From assembly GCA_947259685.1 (NCBI GenBank), contig CAMYNC010000124.1, positions 1 to 10,637 on the forward strand: a stretch of 10,637 bases of DNA, written 5' to 3'. Position 1 is the stretch's first letter. Each line of letters begins with the position of its first letter. This document shows, one piece after another, positions 1 to 8,313 of this stretch. A program made the position numbers and the translations under genes. A model generated the notes under the pieces. It was given only the letters and a program-made list of their open reading frames with translations. It searched no databases and was not told where the DNA came from. The DNA is from an uncultured Desulfuromonadales bacterium (GTDB taxonomy: Bacteria > Desulfobacterota > Desulfuromonadia > Desulfuromonadales > Geopsychrobacteraceae).

Positions 1-633
1 GTTGTCGTTGCTAGCGATGGAATCACAGACGCCGCAGTCGTCTTCTACTGCAGTTCCGCCCCAGGCCTCGTTGCAATCCTGGGTGCAGGTGCTGTTGTCG
101 TTGCTGGCGATGTCATCGCAGACACCGCAATCATCGCGGGTTGCAGTCCCACCAAAGACACCATTACAGTCTTGACCGCAGGTGCTGTTGTCATTGCTGG
201 GATCGGAATCACAGACGCCACAATTATCGAGAGTGGCGGTGCCGCCCCAGACTTCGTTGCAATCCTGAGTACAGGTGGTGTTGTCGTTGCTGGGGATGTC
301 GTCGCAGATGCCACAATCATCGGTGGTTGCGCTGCCGCCCCAGACTAAAGCACAGTCCTGGGTGCAGGTGCTGTTGTCGTTACTGGCGATGTCGTCGCAG
401 ACGCCACAATCATCGGTGGTTGCAGTCCCACCAAAGACACCGTTACAGTCTTGACCACAGGTGCTGTTGTCATTGCTGGAATCACTGTCGCAGACGCCGC
501 AATTATCCAGAGTGGCGGTACCACCCCAGACATCGTTGCAATCCTGGGTACAGGTGGTGTTGTCGTTGCTGGAATCACTGTCGCAGACGCCACAATCATC
601 GGTGGTTGCGCTGCCACCCGGAACACCGGCGCA
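1..633 (-). repeat. Cys/Asp/Asn repeat block 2, 31-residue (93-base) period, continues off edge
   Basis: Seven units are visible, with first Cys at residues 691, 722, 753, 784, 815, 846 and 877. The core matches block 1, but CGTC becomes CGVC/CGIC and three residues are added in the spacer (SNDNSTCTQDC against SNDCTQDC). All spacing is exact, so the array is in frame throughout. Units 2-3 and 5-6 are especially alike, giving a higher-order repeat of three units (279 bases). Confidence 0.92.
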
Positions 634-2703
634 ATCATCAGGCGGAGGATTGCTGCTGCTGTTATCGCTCGGATCAATTTCCACGGCACCAGTCGGGATT
701 CCTACCGTAGTGCCGCCGGGGATGGTGCTGCTACTCGACTTGGTCAGGTAGAAACCGTCGTACTTCAGCTCATTCTCACGTGCCCACACGTTGATGGTGT
801 GGTCGCCGGTGGAGTCGATGTTGATGATCAGCGGGCTAGGACCGTTGTTATAACGGTTTCTGGTCCAATTGTAGTCGCTGGAGGTTGCGAAGTCGGCGTT
901 TCCGACCATAGCGCCGTCGACACCGTACCACAGGGAATTAGCATCGCCGCTTCCGTTGCTGTTGCCGCGGAACCAGACGTAGTAGGTGCCTGCTTCGGAG
1001 AAGTTGAGCTTATATTCGGCAGAATTTCCTGAGGTAGAGTTGTAGGTGGTCGTGAGGGCATTCAAATATGTGTCGCCGTTGCCGGAACCGTTTTGGATAG
1101 AGAAGTTGTTGCCGAAAGTGGTGTAGTTTTCCGCCTCGACGTAAGTTCCGTTGGAGTTGACGGTATCTCCGCCGCCGGTACCGATACAATCGTTGCCGGG
1201 ATCAGCGTCACAGGTGCCACAGTTATCGGAAACAGCGTCACCACCCCATACACCGAAACAGTCCTGAGTACAGTCGTTTAAAGGATCGTTGTCACAGGTC
1301 CCGCAGTTGTCTGTTAGAGCATCGCCGCCCCAGATGCCGAAACAGTCCTGAGTACAGTCGTTGGAAGGATCGTTGTCACAGGTGCCACAATTATCGGTTG
1401 TCGCCGAACCACCCCAGGTGCCTGCGCAGTCCTGAGTACAGTCATTGCTGGGATTGGAATCACAGGTTCCGCAGTTATCCAAGGTAGCACTACCACCTGG
1501 AACACCAGCGCAATCCTTAGGCAGGGAAGCCAACTGCCCGAAAACTTCCAGCTCGCGGATTCGATAGCCCTTATCATCTTCCTTGGTGCAGAGGACGCGA
1601 ACGTAGCGGACGTCTCTTTGGCTGAAGGTCACCGCTTCTGTGCCACCGTCGCCGGATTCCTCAACCTTCACGCGGGACCAGCTATTGCCGTTCGTGGAGA
1701 CCGCGACTTCGTATTCCTCGGCGAATTCTCTGCCCCACTTAATGACAACCTTGTCGACCTGATAGCTCTGGCCGAGATCGACCTTGAGCCACTCATCGTC
1801 GTCGCTGTCGGTACGCCAGTAACTCCATGTGCTGCCGTCGACCGCCCTGGAAGCCTGGTATCTGCTTCCCTCGTCGTCGGAAGCGCTGGCGGTCTTGCCC
1901 TGGGCTTGGTTGCCGTAGGAGGAGGTATCGCCGCCGGTGGCGCTCGGATCAATCTCTACAGCACCGGTCGGGATCCCTACCGTTGCACCGCCTGGGATGG
2001 TGCTGTTGCTCGACTTGGTCAGGTAAAAACCATCGAACTTCAGCCCATTCTCACGCGCCCATACGTTGATGGTGTGTTCGCCGGTGGAGTTGATGGTGAT
2101 AATCAGCGGGCTGGGACCGTTGTCATAACGGTTCCTGGTCCAACTGTAGTTGCTGGAGATTGAGAAGTCGGCGTTGCCGACCGTGCTGCCGTCGACACCG
2201 TACCACAGGGAGTTCTCGTCGCTGCTACCGTTGGAATTGCCGCGGAACCAGATGTAGTAGGTACCTGCTTCGGAGAAGTTGAGCCTGTACTCGACGGAAT
2301 TGCCCGAGGTTGAGTCGTAGGTGGTCGTGAGGGCATTCAAGTACTCGCCGCCGTTGCCGGAACCGCTCTGCATGGAGAAGTTGTTGCCGAAGGTGGTATA
2401 GTTCTCCGCCTCGACATAGGTTCCGTTGGTGTTAACGGTGTTGCTGTCGCCTGCAGAAGCAACACTCCCGATACTTGCCAATCTATTGAAAATGGCCCTG
2501 TTAGGCCTTTTATCATTTTTGGCCACAGTTAGAATGCCATTTCTAAATGCCTCTGCCCTTTTTGCTAGCGATTTGAAAAAAGCCTTGTTCGGTCTTTTTT
2601 CATTCGCAGCCATGGCCGGGTTGACCTGAAGAATGAATAGAAGCGAAAGCATTGCCGCTCCTATGAACCAAAGCCCCCAGACAGACTTCTTAAATTCACA
2701 CAT
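1..2703 (-). CDS. Giant mosaic surface protein (CBM-like x2, discoidin, Cys-rich repeats), 3' end outside window
   Basis: Reading from ATG at 2703, frame is open for all 901 codons to the window edge, so the C-terminus is missing. A Sec signal peptide covers about residues 1-33 (basic start, hydrophobic core, AMA-A cleavage-like site). Then come a basic linker (34-86), a CBM6/35-like beta-sandwich (about 92-229), an F5/8 type C (discoidin) domain (about 264-388, with SRAVDGSTWSYWRT and LKVDLGQ), four 28-residue Cys repeats (398-506), a second CBM-like domain (about 517-656), and at least seven 31-residue Cys repeats (691 onward). The start is supported by GGGAGAGG just upstream. Discoidin and CBM6/35-type domains commonly bind glycans, so an exported adhesin or polysaccharide-binding matrix protein is the best inference. 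No enzyme domain is visible; one could lie in the missing part. It follows the isomerase gene on the same strand after 196 bases. Confidence 0.88.
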   Translation of the reverse strand, partial: MCEFKKSVWGLWFIGAAMLSLLFILQVNPAMAANEKRPNKAFFKSLAKRAEAFRNGILTVAKNDKRPNRAIFNRLASIGSVASAGDSNTVNTNGTYVEAENYTTFGNNFSMQSGSGNGGEYLNALTTTYDSTSGNSVEYRLNFSEAGTYYIWFRGNSNGSSDENSLWYGVDGSTVGNADFSISSNYSWTRNRYDNGPSPLIITINSTGEHTINVWARENGLKFDGFYLTKSSNSTIPGGATVGIPTGAVEIDPSATGGDTSSYGNQAQGKTASASDDEGSRYQASRAVDGSTWSYWRTDSDDDEWLKVDLGQSYQVDKVVIKWGREFAEEYEVAVSTNGNSWSRVKVEESGDGGTEAVTFSQRDVRYVRVLCTKEDDKGYRIRELEVFGQLASLPKDCAGVPGGSATLDNCGTCDSNPSNDCTQDCAGTWGGSATTDNCGTCDNDPSNDCTQDCFGIWGGDALTDNCGTCDNDPLNDCTQDCFGVWGGDAVSDNCGTCDADPGNDCIGTGGGDTVNSNGTYVEAENYTTFGNNFSIQNGSGNGDTYLNALTTTYNSTSGNSAEYKLNFSEAGTYYVWFRGNSNGSGDANSLWYGVDGAMVGNADFATSSDYNWTRNRYNNGPSPLIINIDSTGDHTINVWARENELKYDGFYLTKSSSSTIPGGTTVGIPTGAVEIDPSDNSSSNPPPDDCAGVPGGSATTDDCGVCDSDSSNDNTTCTQDCNDVWGGTATLDNCGVCDSDSSNDNSTCGQDCNGVFGGTATTDDCGVCDDIASNDNSTCTQDCALVWGGSATTDDCGICDDIPSNDNTTCTQDCNEVWGGTATLDNCGVCDSDPSNDNSTCGQDCNGVFGGTATRDDCGVCDDIASNDNSTCTQDCNEAWGGTAVEDDCGVCDSIASNDN
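667..1164 (-). repeat. Direct repeat copy 2: second CBM-like domain
   Basis: This is the second copy of the 166-codon unit, offset by 425 codons from the first. Copy 1 is followed by the discoidin domain; copy 2 leads after a short Ser/Asn/Pro linker directly into the second block of Cys repeats. The duplicated unit therefore did not carry the discoidin domain with it, or the domain was lost from this copy. Confidence 0.93.
1186..1512 (-). repeat. Cys/Asp/Asn repeat block 1, 28-residue (84-base) period
   Basis: There are four tandem units, with first Cys at residues 398, 426, 454 and 482. The consensus is DC-x-G-x-W-G-G-x-A-x-x-D-N-C-G-T-C-D, followed by an acidic/Asn spacer and NDCTQ. Each complete unit has four cysteines, suggesting local disulfides. 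The Asp/Asn-rich spacers resemble calcium-binding loops of thrombospondin type 3 style repeats, but I cannot assign a named family with certainty. Confidence 0.9.
1942..2439 (-). repeat. Direct repeat copy 1: first CBM-like domain
   Basis: This 498-base segment encodes residues 89-254 of the surface protein and aligns without gaps to residues 514-679, encoded at 667-1164. By hand count about 25 of 166 residues differ, and many codons are identical. The unit runs from TVNTNGTYVEAEN to IPTGAVEIDPS. It includes the beta-sandwich plus a linker with the motif TIPGGATVGIPTG. The close match at DNA level indicates a fairly recent internal duplication or ongoing gene conversion. Confidence 0.93.
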
Positions 2704-2899
2704 AATACCTCTCCCTCTTGCAGATCTGTATTTATCGATTTCATGCCCTCTAATATCCATGAGCTGCAAATTGTGGATGACTTTGGTGGCAGTGTCACCC
2801 CGTTTGGAGTTCAAAGGCATGGCTTTTGGTCTTTGTGCATGTCTTACTTAACTGTCTGTGCTCAACACTTTTTTAGTAGGATGAAAACGAACAATCTTT

Positions 2900-3856
2900 C
2901 TACTCAAGTAAAAACTCAATTTCCGCCTTTTCTCTTAAGGCTAAAATATGCTCTTCAATAACTATTTTTGACTTTTGCTTGACCAAAAAATCGGTAAAAA
3001 ACTTTTTCAGGTTTTCATAGGATGGAATTGTCCCCTTGGGGACGATTTCAGTAACTTCAAGGACGTGGTAGCCATGTTCAGTTGCAACGACATCACTCAG
3101 TTTGCCAATTGGCGAAGCAAAGGCGATAGCGTCAAACTCGGCTGGCATATAGCCGCGGTTAATAAATCCAAGATCGACTTTTTTGTCCTCTGAGTATTTA
3201 TCGGCAATTTCGGCAAAATCCTGGCCACTGACAATCAGGCTTCTGGCTTCAGTGATTTTTTCAAGGGCCTGCTCTTTGTTTTCAGGAGAGTTGTTGTCGG
3301 AATACCCTACAAAGATATGGCGAACGTGAAAGCGGTCTTCCTTGGTGGCAAAAGACTGCTTGTTGGCTTCATAATATTTAATAACATCTGACTCGGGAAT
3401 CGTCGGCGAATACAACTTGTTGACCTCGAAGTATTCGCCTGAGTAGATTTGTTGCTTGGCAAGCTCCCGTAATTGCTCGTCTGTTTTGCCATTATAATGG
3501 CCGAGCGGGTGATTTTTGAACGTCTGAGTCAGATGGTCGATTTTAGTGTCGATATCAGGAATCGAGAGTTTTTGACCCGCCTGATAGATGAGTTTGGATG
3601 GGATTATTTCTTCAAGTGCTTGTAATTGTAATTTGGTGGTTTGTTGATTGTCATCAGCAGTAAAGTTTGCTTTTCTAAAACGGGCCTGTATGACGGCTGT
3701 CACTTGATCTTCATAAATCGGTTCGCCATTTATTTTTGCAAGTATTTTTCCATCCTGGGCCGATTCATTCGCAACACATGGACCAGCAGTCATGATGAAA
3801 AAAACCATAGCAAGAAAGCTTGCTGGATGAAATTTCTTGGAGAATGAAAACTTCAT
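2900..3856 (-). CDS. Exported parvulin-type (PpiC/SurA-like) peptidyl-prolyl cis-trans isomerase
   Basis: This 318-residue protein is predicted to catalyse proline cis-trans isomerisation in the periplasm and act as a chaperone for exported proteins. I place the start at ATG 3856: it gives a clean signal peptide (MKFSFSKKFH, hydrophobic core, cleavage near PCVA-N), whereas the frame-open ATG at 3901 would add 15 residues ahead of it. A purine-rich AAAGAGA precedes 3856. Residues about 36-170 form a SurA-N-like helical chaperone region, and about 173-271 the parvulin domain, with VRHIFV (His180), a MPAEFDAIAF loop and GYHVLEVTE (His264). A charged helical tail ends the protein. The Cys at the end of the signal peptide follows Pro, so it is not a convincing lipobox. 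The gene lies between the octaheme cytochrome and the surface protein genes, both encoding exported products it could serve; that link is inference. Confidence 0.9.
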   Translation of the reverse strand: MKFSFSKKFHPASFLAMVFFIMTAGPCVANESAQDGKILAKINGEPIYEDQVTAVIQARFRKANFTADDNQQTTKLQLQALEEIIPSKLIYQAGQKLSIPDIDTKIDHLTQTFKNHPLGHYNGKTDEQLRELAKQQIYSGEYFEVNKLYSPTIPESDVIKYYEANKQSFATKEDRFHVRHIFVGYSDNNSPENKEQALEKITEARSLIVSGQDFAEIADKYSEDKKVDLGFINRGYMPAEFDAIAFASPIGKLSDVVATEHGYHVLEVTEIVPKGTIPSYENLKKFFTDFLVKQKSKIVIEEHILALREKAEIEFLLE

Positions 3857-3970
3857 GGTCGAATCTCTTTCGGTGCTTCGGCAAGCAAAACGTGCATCCA
3901 CTGAATATATTTATGATTTAGCCATAAAAGATTTCTAAACTGTATAAACGGCAAAATCAGCAGAAGGATA

Positions 3971-3996
3971 GAGCGGCCCCGAGTTGGGGGCCGCTC
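3971..3996 (-). terminator. Rho-independent-type terminator after cytochrome gene
   Basis: A perfect 10-bp GC-rich stem (GAGCGGCCCC / GGGGCCGCTC) has a 6-base loop and lies 22 bases beyond the cytochrome stop codon. On the minus strand it is followed by a T-enriched rather than pure T tract. It separates the cytochrome from the isomerase gene, so the latter probably has its own promoter in about 3857-3970, where I see no strong consensus match. Confidence 0.8.
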
Positions 3997-4018
3997 AGTG
4001 GTGCATTGTTATGGGCTG

Positions 4019-5878
4019 TTATCTTTTTCTGACACTGATGGCGTCGCTTACTTGGCCAGAAACTTCAACATAAACGCCGTTGGACCCTTTGGGTGCTGCT
4101 GCTGGAACTCTGATCTTAATCAGAGTGGTGCTCCAACTGCGAACATCGGCTTCAACAGGGCCGAACATGACTTTGCCAACGGTCCCATCACCGAAGTTTT
4201 GTCCGTAGAGGCGAATTGTCCGACCAGCTCTAGTAGCTTTGCGATTAATTCTTTCAAGCATTGGACTTGCAACAGCTGATGGGTCGCTTTGAACAGCAGA
4301 TGTAGCCTCCCCAAAGAGAGAAACGACCTTAATGTCAGTAGGACAGGTTCCGAGATTGGAGACGATTTGATCATCACTCCAGGAAATAATTGCCCCCATT
4401 TGGCTGCCAGAGGATACGTTGGTCCCAGCGTTGGCCGCATCCGCACGCTTACTGAATCCACTACCAGTAATGGTGACGACACCGCCACTGCAGGATGCAG
4501 AGCTGATTGCAACCGCCTTGGTGACCAGGACAGTCATCGGGTTGGAGCTACGTGGTCCTTTTTTCGCTGAAAGCTGATAAGCGCCAGCTGCGAGATCAGC
4601 AGGCATCATCACTTCGATTCGGGTTGGTGTAACGCTTACCGGCTCGAGAATGATGGCTTGGCCATTGTCATCAACCAGCTTAACGTCGCAATCAAGTTTC
4701 GTGTCATAGGCCCCTGTCATTGGGTTTTGAACGCTGTTGATGAAGCCTTCGCCATTGACACTTAATGTGGCAGCTGTGCCCTCAGTAAAGGACGCGCTGC
4801 TCAGGCTGGTGATGAACGGGGTGATCGGACCAGTGCCAGGTGCGGACATGATCTGGCCGTTGTTGCCGTGGCAACCCCAGCAATCTTTTTGTTCACCAAT
4901 GTGACCATTCCAAGGCGGCTCTTGTCCCGGGGTGACGCCCGGACCGCTGTCAGACTTGTCCAGACCTAGCTGGATGTTATGCACCGAAGGGATCCCGTGG
5001 CAGTTTTCACAGGTCCGAATGCTTATTGGCTGCGCAGTGGGGTCGCCCTCAAAATGGCACCAGTTACACTTGCTGGAGTCGAGAATAAAACCGGTGCTAT
5101 GGTGGGTGTCGTCGTTCTGATAAACCAAAACGCCACTATCCGGATCGACAGTCGGGCTTGGTTTTACGCCTGGCAGGGCGATGGTGTTGTGGCAGTAATT
5201 ACAGTTACCAGCACCCAGATCGCCTTCATCTTTGATGCCGCCTTCGTTTGGCGCATCGCCGTCGCCGGCATTAGGTTTGCCACTCGGCCAGGGGGTAACC
5301 AGGCTTACCTGATAATTAGGAACCCAGCCGTTCATTGGATTGACAGTATCATCATAATCGATTGCATTGCGGATGCCGTCGCCGTCATCATCAAGCAGGC
5401 CATTGTCAACGAAGGAACCATGGCAGGCCTGGCAGTCACCAGCTTGAGCTTCGGCGGTGGCGTGATGAACTGTTGGCTCGCCGGCTTCTTGAGCGTGGCA
5501 GAGGTTGCAGTCACGGAATGGGGCAAACTGATAAGCGAAGATGACCGGATTCCAGACTTCAGTGTGGCAGGAGAGACACTCATAAAGACCATCGCCGTTG
5601 GGGTCGCCGTTGGGGGCGGATGAATTTGGCGGAATGGGTGTGTCAACCAACAGGTGATGGCGGTCAGGCAGGTAAGTAGGATCTACCGGAACTCCCGGCG
5701 GAGGATTCGCGCCGTGGCAGACCCGACAATCCTCTTCTTCAATGCTATCGAAAACGGTGTCGGGGATTCCTAAATTCTGATTGACTGGCGGTGGTGGTAC
5801 TTCGGCATAAGCTGAAAAGGTCATTGTTAAGAACAATCCAACGGCAAGCAAAATTCCTGCCTTGATGATCTTATTCAT
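4019..5878 (-). CDS. Exported octaheme c-type cytochrome with C-terminal IPT/TIG-like domains
   Basis: This 619-residue protein is predicted to be a periplasmic or extracellular electron carrier. A signal peptide spans about residues 1-25 (cleavage near AYA-E). Eight CxxCH heme sites have Cys at 51, 101, 124, 149, 226, 271, 290 and 333. The only other histidines are 74, 75, 138, 139, 259, 260, 300 and 326, exactly eight, which fits bis-His ligation of every heme. A DDDGDGIRN segment (163-171) looks like a calcium loop. Residues about 352-619 lack heme sites and form three IPT/TIG-like beta domains (about 352-453, 454-538, 539-619; for example VNGEGF, ITGSGF, LYGQNFGDG). GGGAGGAAG precedes the ATG. 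It may belong to the outer-surface cytochromes used for extracellular electron transfer in Geobacter relatives, but I cannot equate it with a named Omc protein. Confidence 0.92.
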   Translation of the reverse strand: MNKIIKAGILLAVGLFLTMTFSAYAEVPPPPVNQNLGIPDTVFDSIEEEDCRVCHGANPPPGVPVDPTYLPDRHHLLVDTPIPPNSSAPNGDPNGDGLYECLSCHTEVWNPVIFAYQFAPFRDCNLCHAQEAGEPTVHHATAEAQAGDCQACHGSFVDNGLLDDDGDGIRNAIDYDDTVNPMNGWVPNYQVSLVTPWPSGKPNAGDGDAPNEGGIKDEGDLGAGNCNYCHNTIALPGVKPSPTVDPDSGVLVYQNDDTHHSTGFILDSSKCNWCHFEGDPTAQPISIRTCENCHGIPSVHNIQLGLDKSDSGPGVTPGQEPPWNGHIGEQKDCWGCHGNNGQIMSAPGTGPITPFITSLSSASFTEGTAATLSVNGEGFINSVQNPMTGAYDTKLDCDVKLVDDNGQAIILEPVSVTPTRIEVMMPADLAAGAYQLSAKKGPRSSNPMTVLVTKAVAISSASCSGGVVTITGSGFSKRADAANAGTNVSSGSQMGAIISWSDDQIVSNLGTCPTDIKVVSLFGEATSAVQSDPSAVASPMLERINRKATRAGRTIRLYGQNFGDGTVGKVMFGPVEADVRSWSTTLIKIRVPAAAPKGSNGVYVEVSGQVSDAISVRKR

Positions 5879-5903
5879 TTGCTTCCTCCCTTGAAGAAAT
5901 TTT

Positions 5904-5963
5904 CTAAAAGTAAATTCTTACTACGCCTCTCTTCACAATATATTCTTTGCCGTTGTGACCCAT
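5904..5963 (-). CDS. Possible 19-residue leader peptide upstream of the cytochrome gene
   Basis: The ORF reads MGHNGKEYIVKRGVVRIYF and ends 25 bases before the cytochrome start. It is preceded by an unusually strong purine-rich ribosome binding region, GGATGGAGGAGGAAGAGG, directly before the ATG. The peptide is basic and unlike any family I recognise. It could be a translated leader that couples to or tunes cytochrome synthesis, or an ORF arising by chance beside a purine tract. Confidence 0.3.
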   Translation of the reverse strand: MGHNGKEYIVKRGVVRIYF

Positions 5964-6850
5964 CCTCTTCCTCCTCCATCCGAGTTTTTTGAGTGGGTTG
6001 CTGTTGTTATTTACTCAGAGGGCCAATGCTTTGATGGAGGAAAATAAAGCTTTGACTTCTGAATCATTACAGCAACGCAAAGCTATCGCAGGGAGACCTA
6101 AATCTCCTGTCCCAAAATTTAAATGCTAAGAACTTGAATGCTTTTCAGCAACAAATAAAATAGCCCCAGCCTGGTGAGGTTAGAGTGATTTAATAGCTTG
6201 TTGGGTTTTGCTTGTCGGTCGAAATTAATGACCAGATTATAAGTGGTGATAACACCTAATATTAACAAGCTAAAACCTTAACGACTGATCCATATTTGGC
6301 AACTTGAAATCAGAATAATTAATGTGGTCGAAAATTAATTAACGATACAATGGCCTAGATTTGTTAGGTAAAATCTTGTAACTATAATTATTGATATCTG
6401 GAGTTCATTAAAACAATTCGCTATTTGGGAAATACTACTCACATGCAATGCTCGGGAAATAAATATTGTCACCTGCAGTGCACTTGTCAGGTATGGAATT
6501 TAATTAATAATAGTTTACTTTGAAATTTCAGGCACTTAGTGCGGTTGTAATAAGCAGAAAACAGGCCAGAAATTGCGTGATAAACATTACAGTGTATTTA
6601 GGCTGCTATTGCTAATAACTATTGGGCGGTTACCGAGATAGTGAAATTGGTTTTCAATTGAATTGAGTGTGTATGGACTGTTCCGGCAGGGACCATCTGG
6701 CGTCATGGCGCTTTTTGGCTAAATGGTGCAGTTATTTGGCGACTGACGAATAAGGTAAGCACCTACGCAAGAATCGACCGGCTGGGGGATAGTTTTCTGC
6801 AAAATGAGTCTGTGACGCTGGAAAAGAATCGATGAAATGAGTAAAGCAAA
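5964..6850. other. Intergenic region of almost 0.9 kb without a convincing gene
   Basis: Both strands are broken by frequent stop codons and the sequence is mostly AT-rich. Structures visible are an inverted repeat TAGCTTGTT / AACAAGCTA (6194-6202 and 6264-6272) enclosing a small hairpin GGTG-ATAA-CACC (6245-6256), and a near-repeat GGTCGAAATTAAT / GGTCGAAAATTAAT (6217 and 6326). There is also a short palindrome GCACT-T-AGTGC near 6532, and a bulged hairpin near 6089-6110. From about 6660 the base composition becomes more GC-rich and holds a 58-codon plus-strand open frame without a good start. The stretch must contain the cytochrome promoter, but I see no strong sigma-70 or sigma-54 consensus. 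Confidence 0.6.
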
Positions 6851-6874
6851 GCCCCACACTTTGAAGTGTGGGGC
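6851..6874 (-). terminator. Rho-independent-type terminator after purB
   Basis: A perfect 11-bp stem (GCCCCACACTT / AAGTGTGGGGC) with a 2-base centre lies 49 bases beyond the purB stop. On the minus strand it is followed by TTTGCTTT, an acceptable T-rich tail; on the plus strand there is no T tract. Because the stem is symmetric it could weakly stop transcription from the other side as well. Confidence 0.85.
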
Positions 6875-6923
6875 TTGTCAGGGAGTTGCGGCCCAGAACT
6901 TGTTAGATCTGTTATTTCTGTGA

Positions 6924-8282
<1,359 letters not shown>

Positions 8283-8313
8283 TTAACTCCTTGTTGGATA
8301 ATTTCGAGACGGC

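Noticed and set aside
1..633. Regular 93-base direct repeats resembling a repeat array
   Set aside because: The repeats are contiguous coding units in frame with no unique spacers, so this is not a CRISPR array.
141..2163. Long open frames in other frames and on the plus strand across the surface protein, including His/Cys/Arg-rich and Val/Ala/Gly-rich ones
   Set aside because: They are by-products of the repeated codons of the minus-strand gene. Their translations are low-complexity, and they lack starts with ribosome binding sites.
2704..2899. Possible leader riboswitch before the surface protein (GGTG/CACC and CTTTG/CAAAG pairings)
   Set aside because: The stems are short and overlap, and do not match a riboswitch consensus I know, including GEMM.
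3857..3901. Upstream ATG at 3901 extending the isomerase by 15 residues
   Set aside because: The extension puts charged residues before an otherwise normal signal peptide, while ATG 3856 has its own purine-rich site.
6072..6095. ACGCAAAGCTATCG on the plus strand, resembling the core of a c-di-GMP (GEMM) riboswitch
   Set aside because: The partner helix, GNRA loop and 3' GGGTTGCC-type segment are missing, and no plus-strand gene follows nearby.
6034..6129. 31-residue plus-strand ORF (MEENKALTSESLQQRKAIAG...)
   Set aside because: The only Shine-Dalgarno-like match (AGAGGG) is about 11 bases from the ATG, and nothing around it supports expression. Chance is likely, though it reads like protein.
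6528..6587. Minus-strand 19-codon ORF resembling a signal peptide (MFITQFLACFLLITTALSA)
   Set aside because: There is no ribosome binding site, and the reading frame closes again soon after; it is probably chance in AT-rich DNA or a remnant that cannot be shown.
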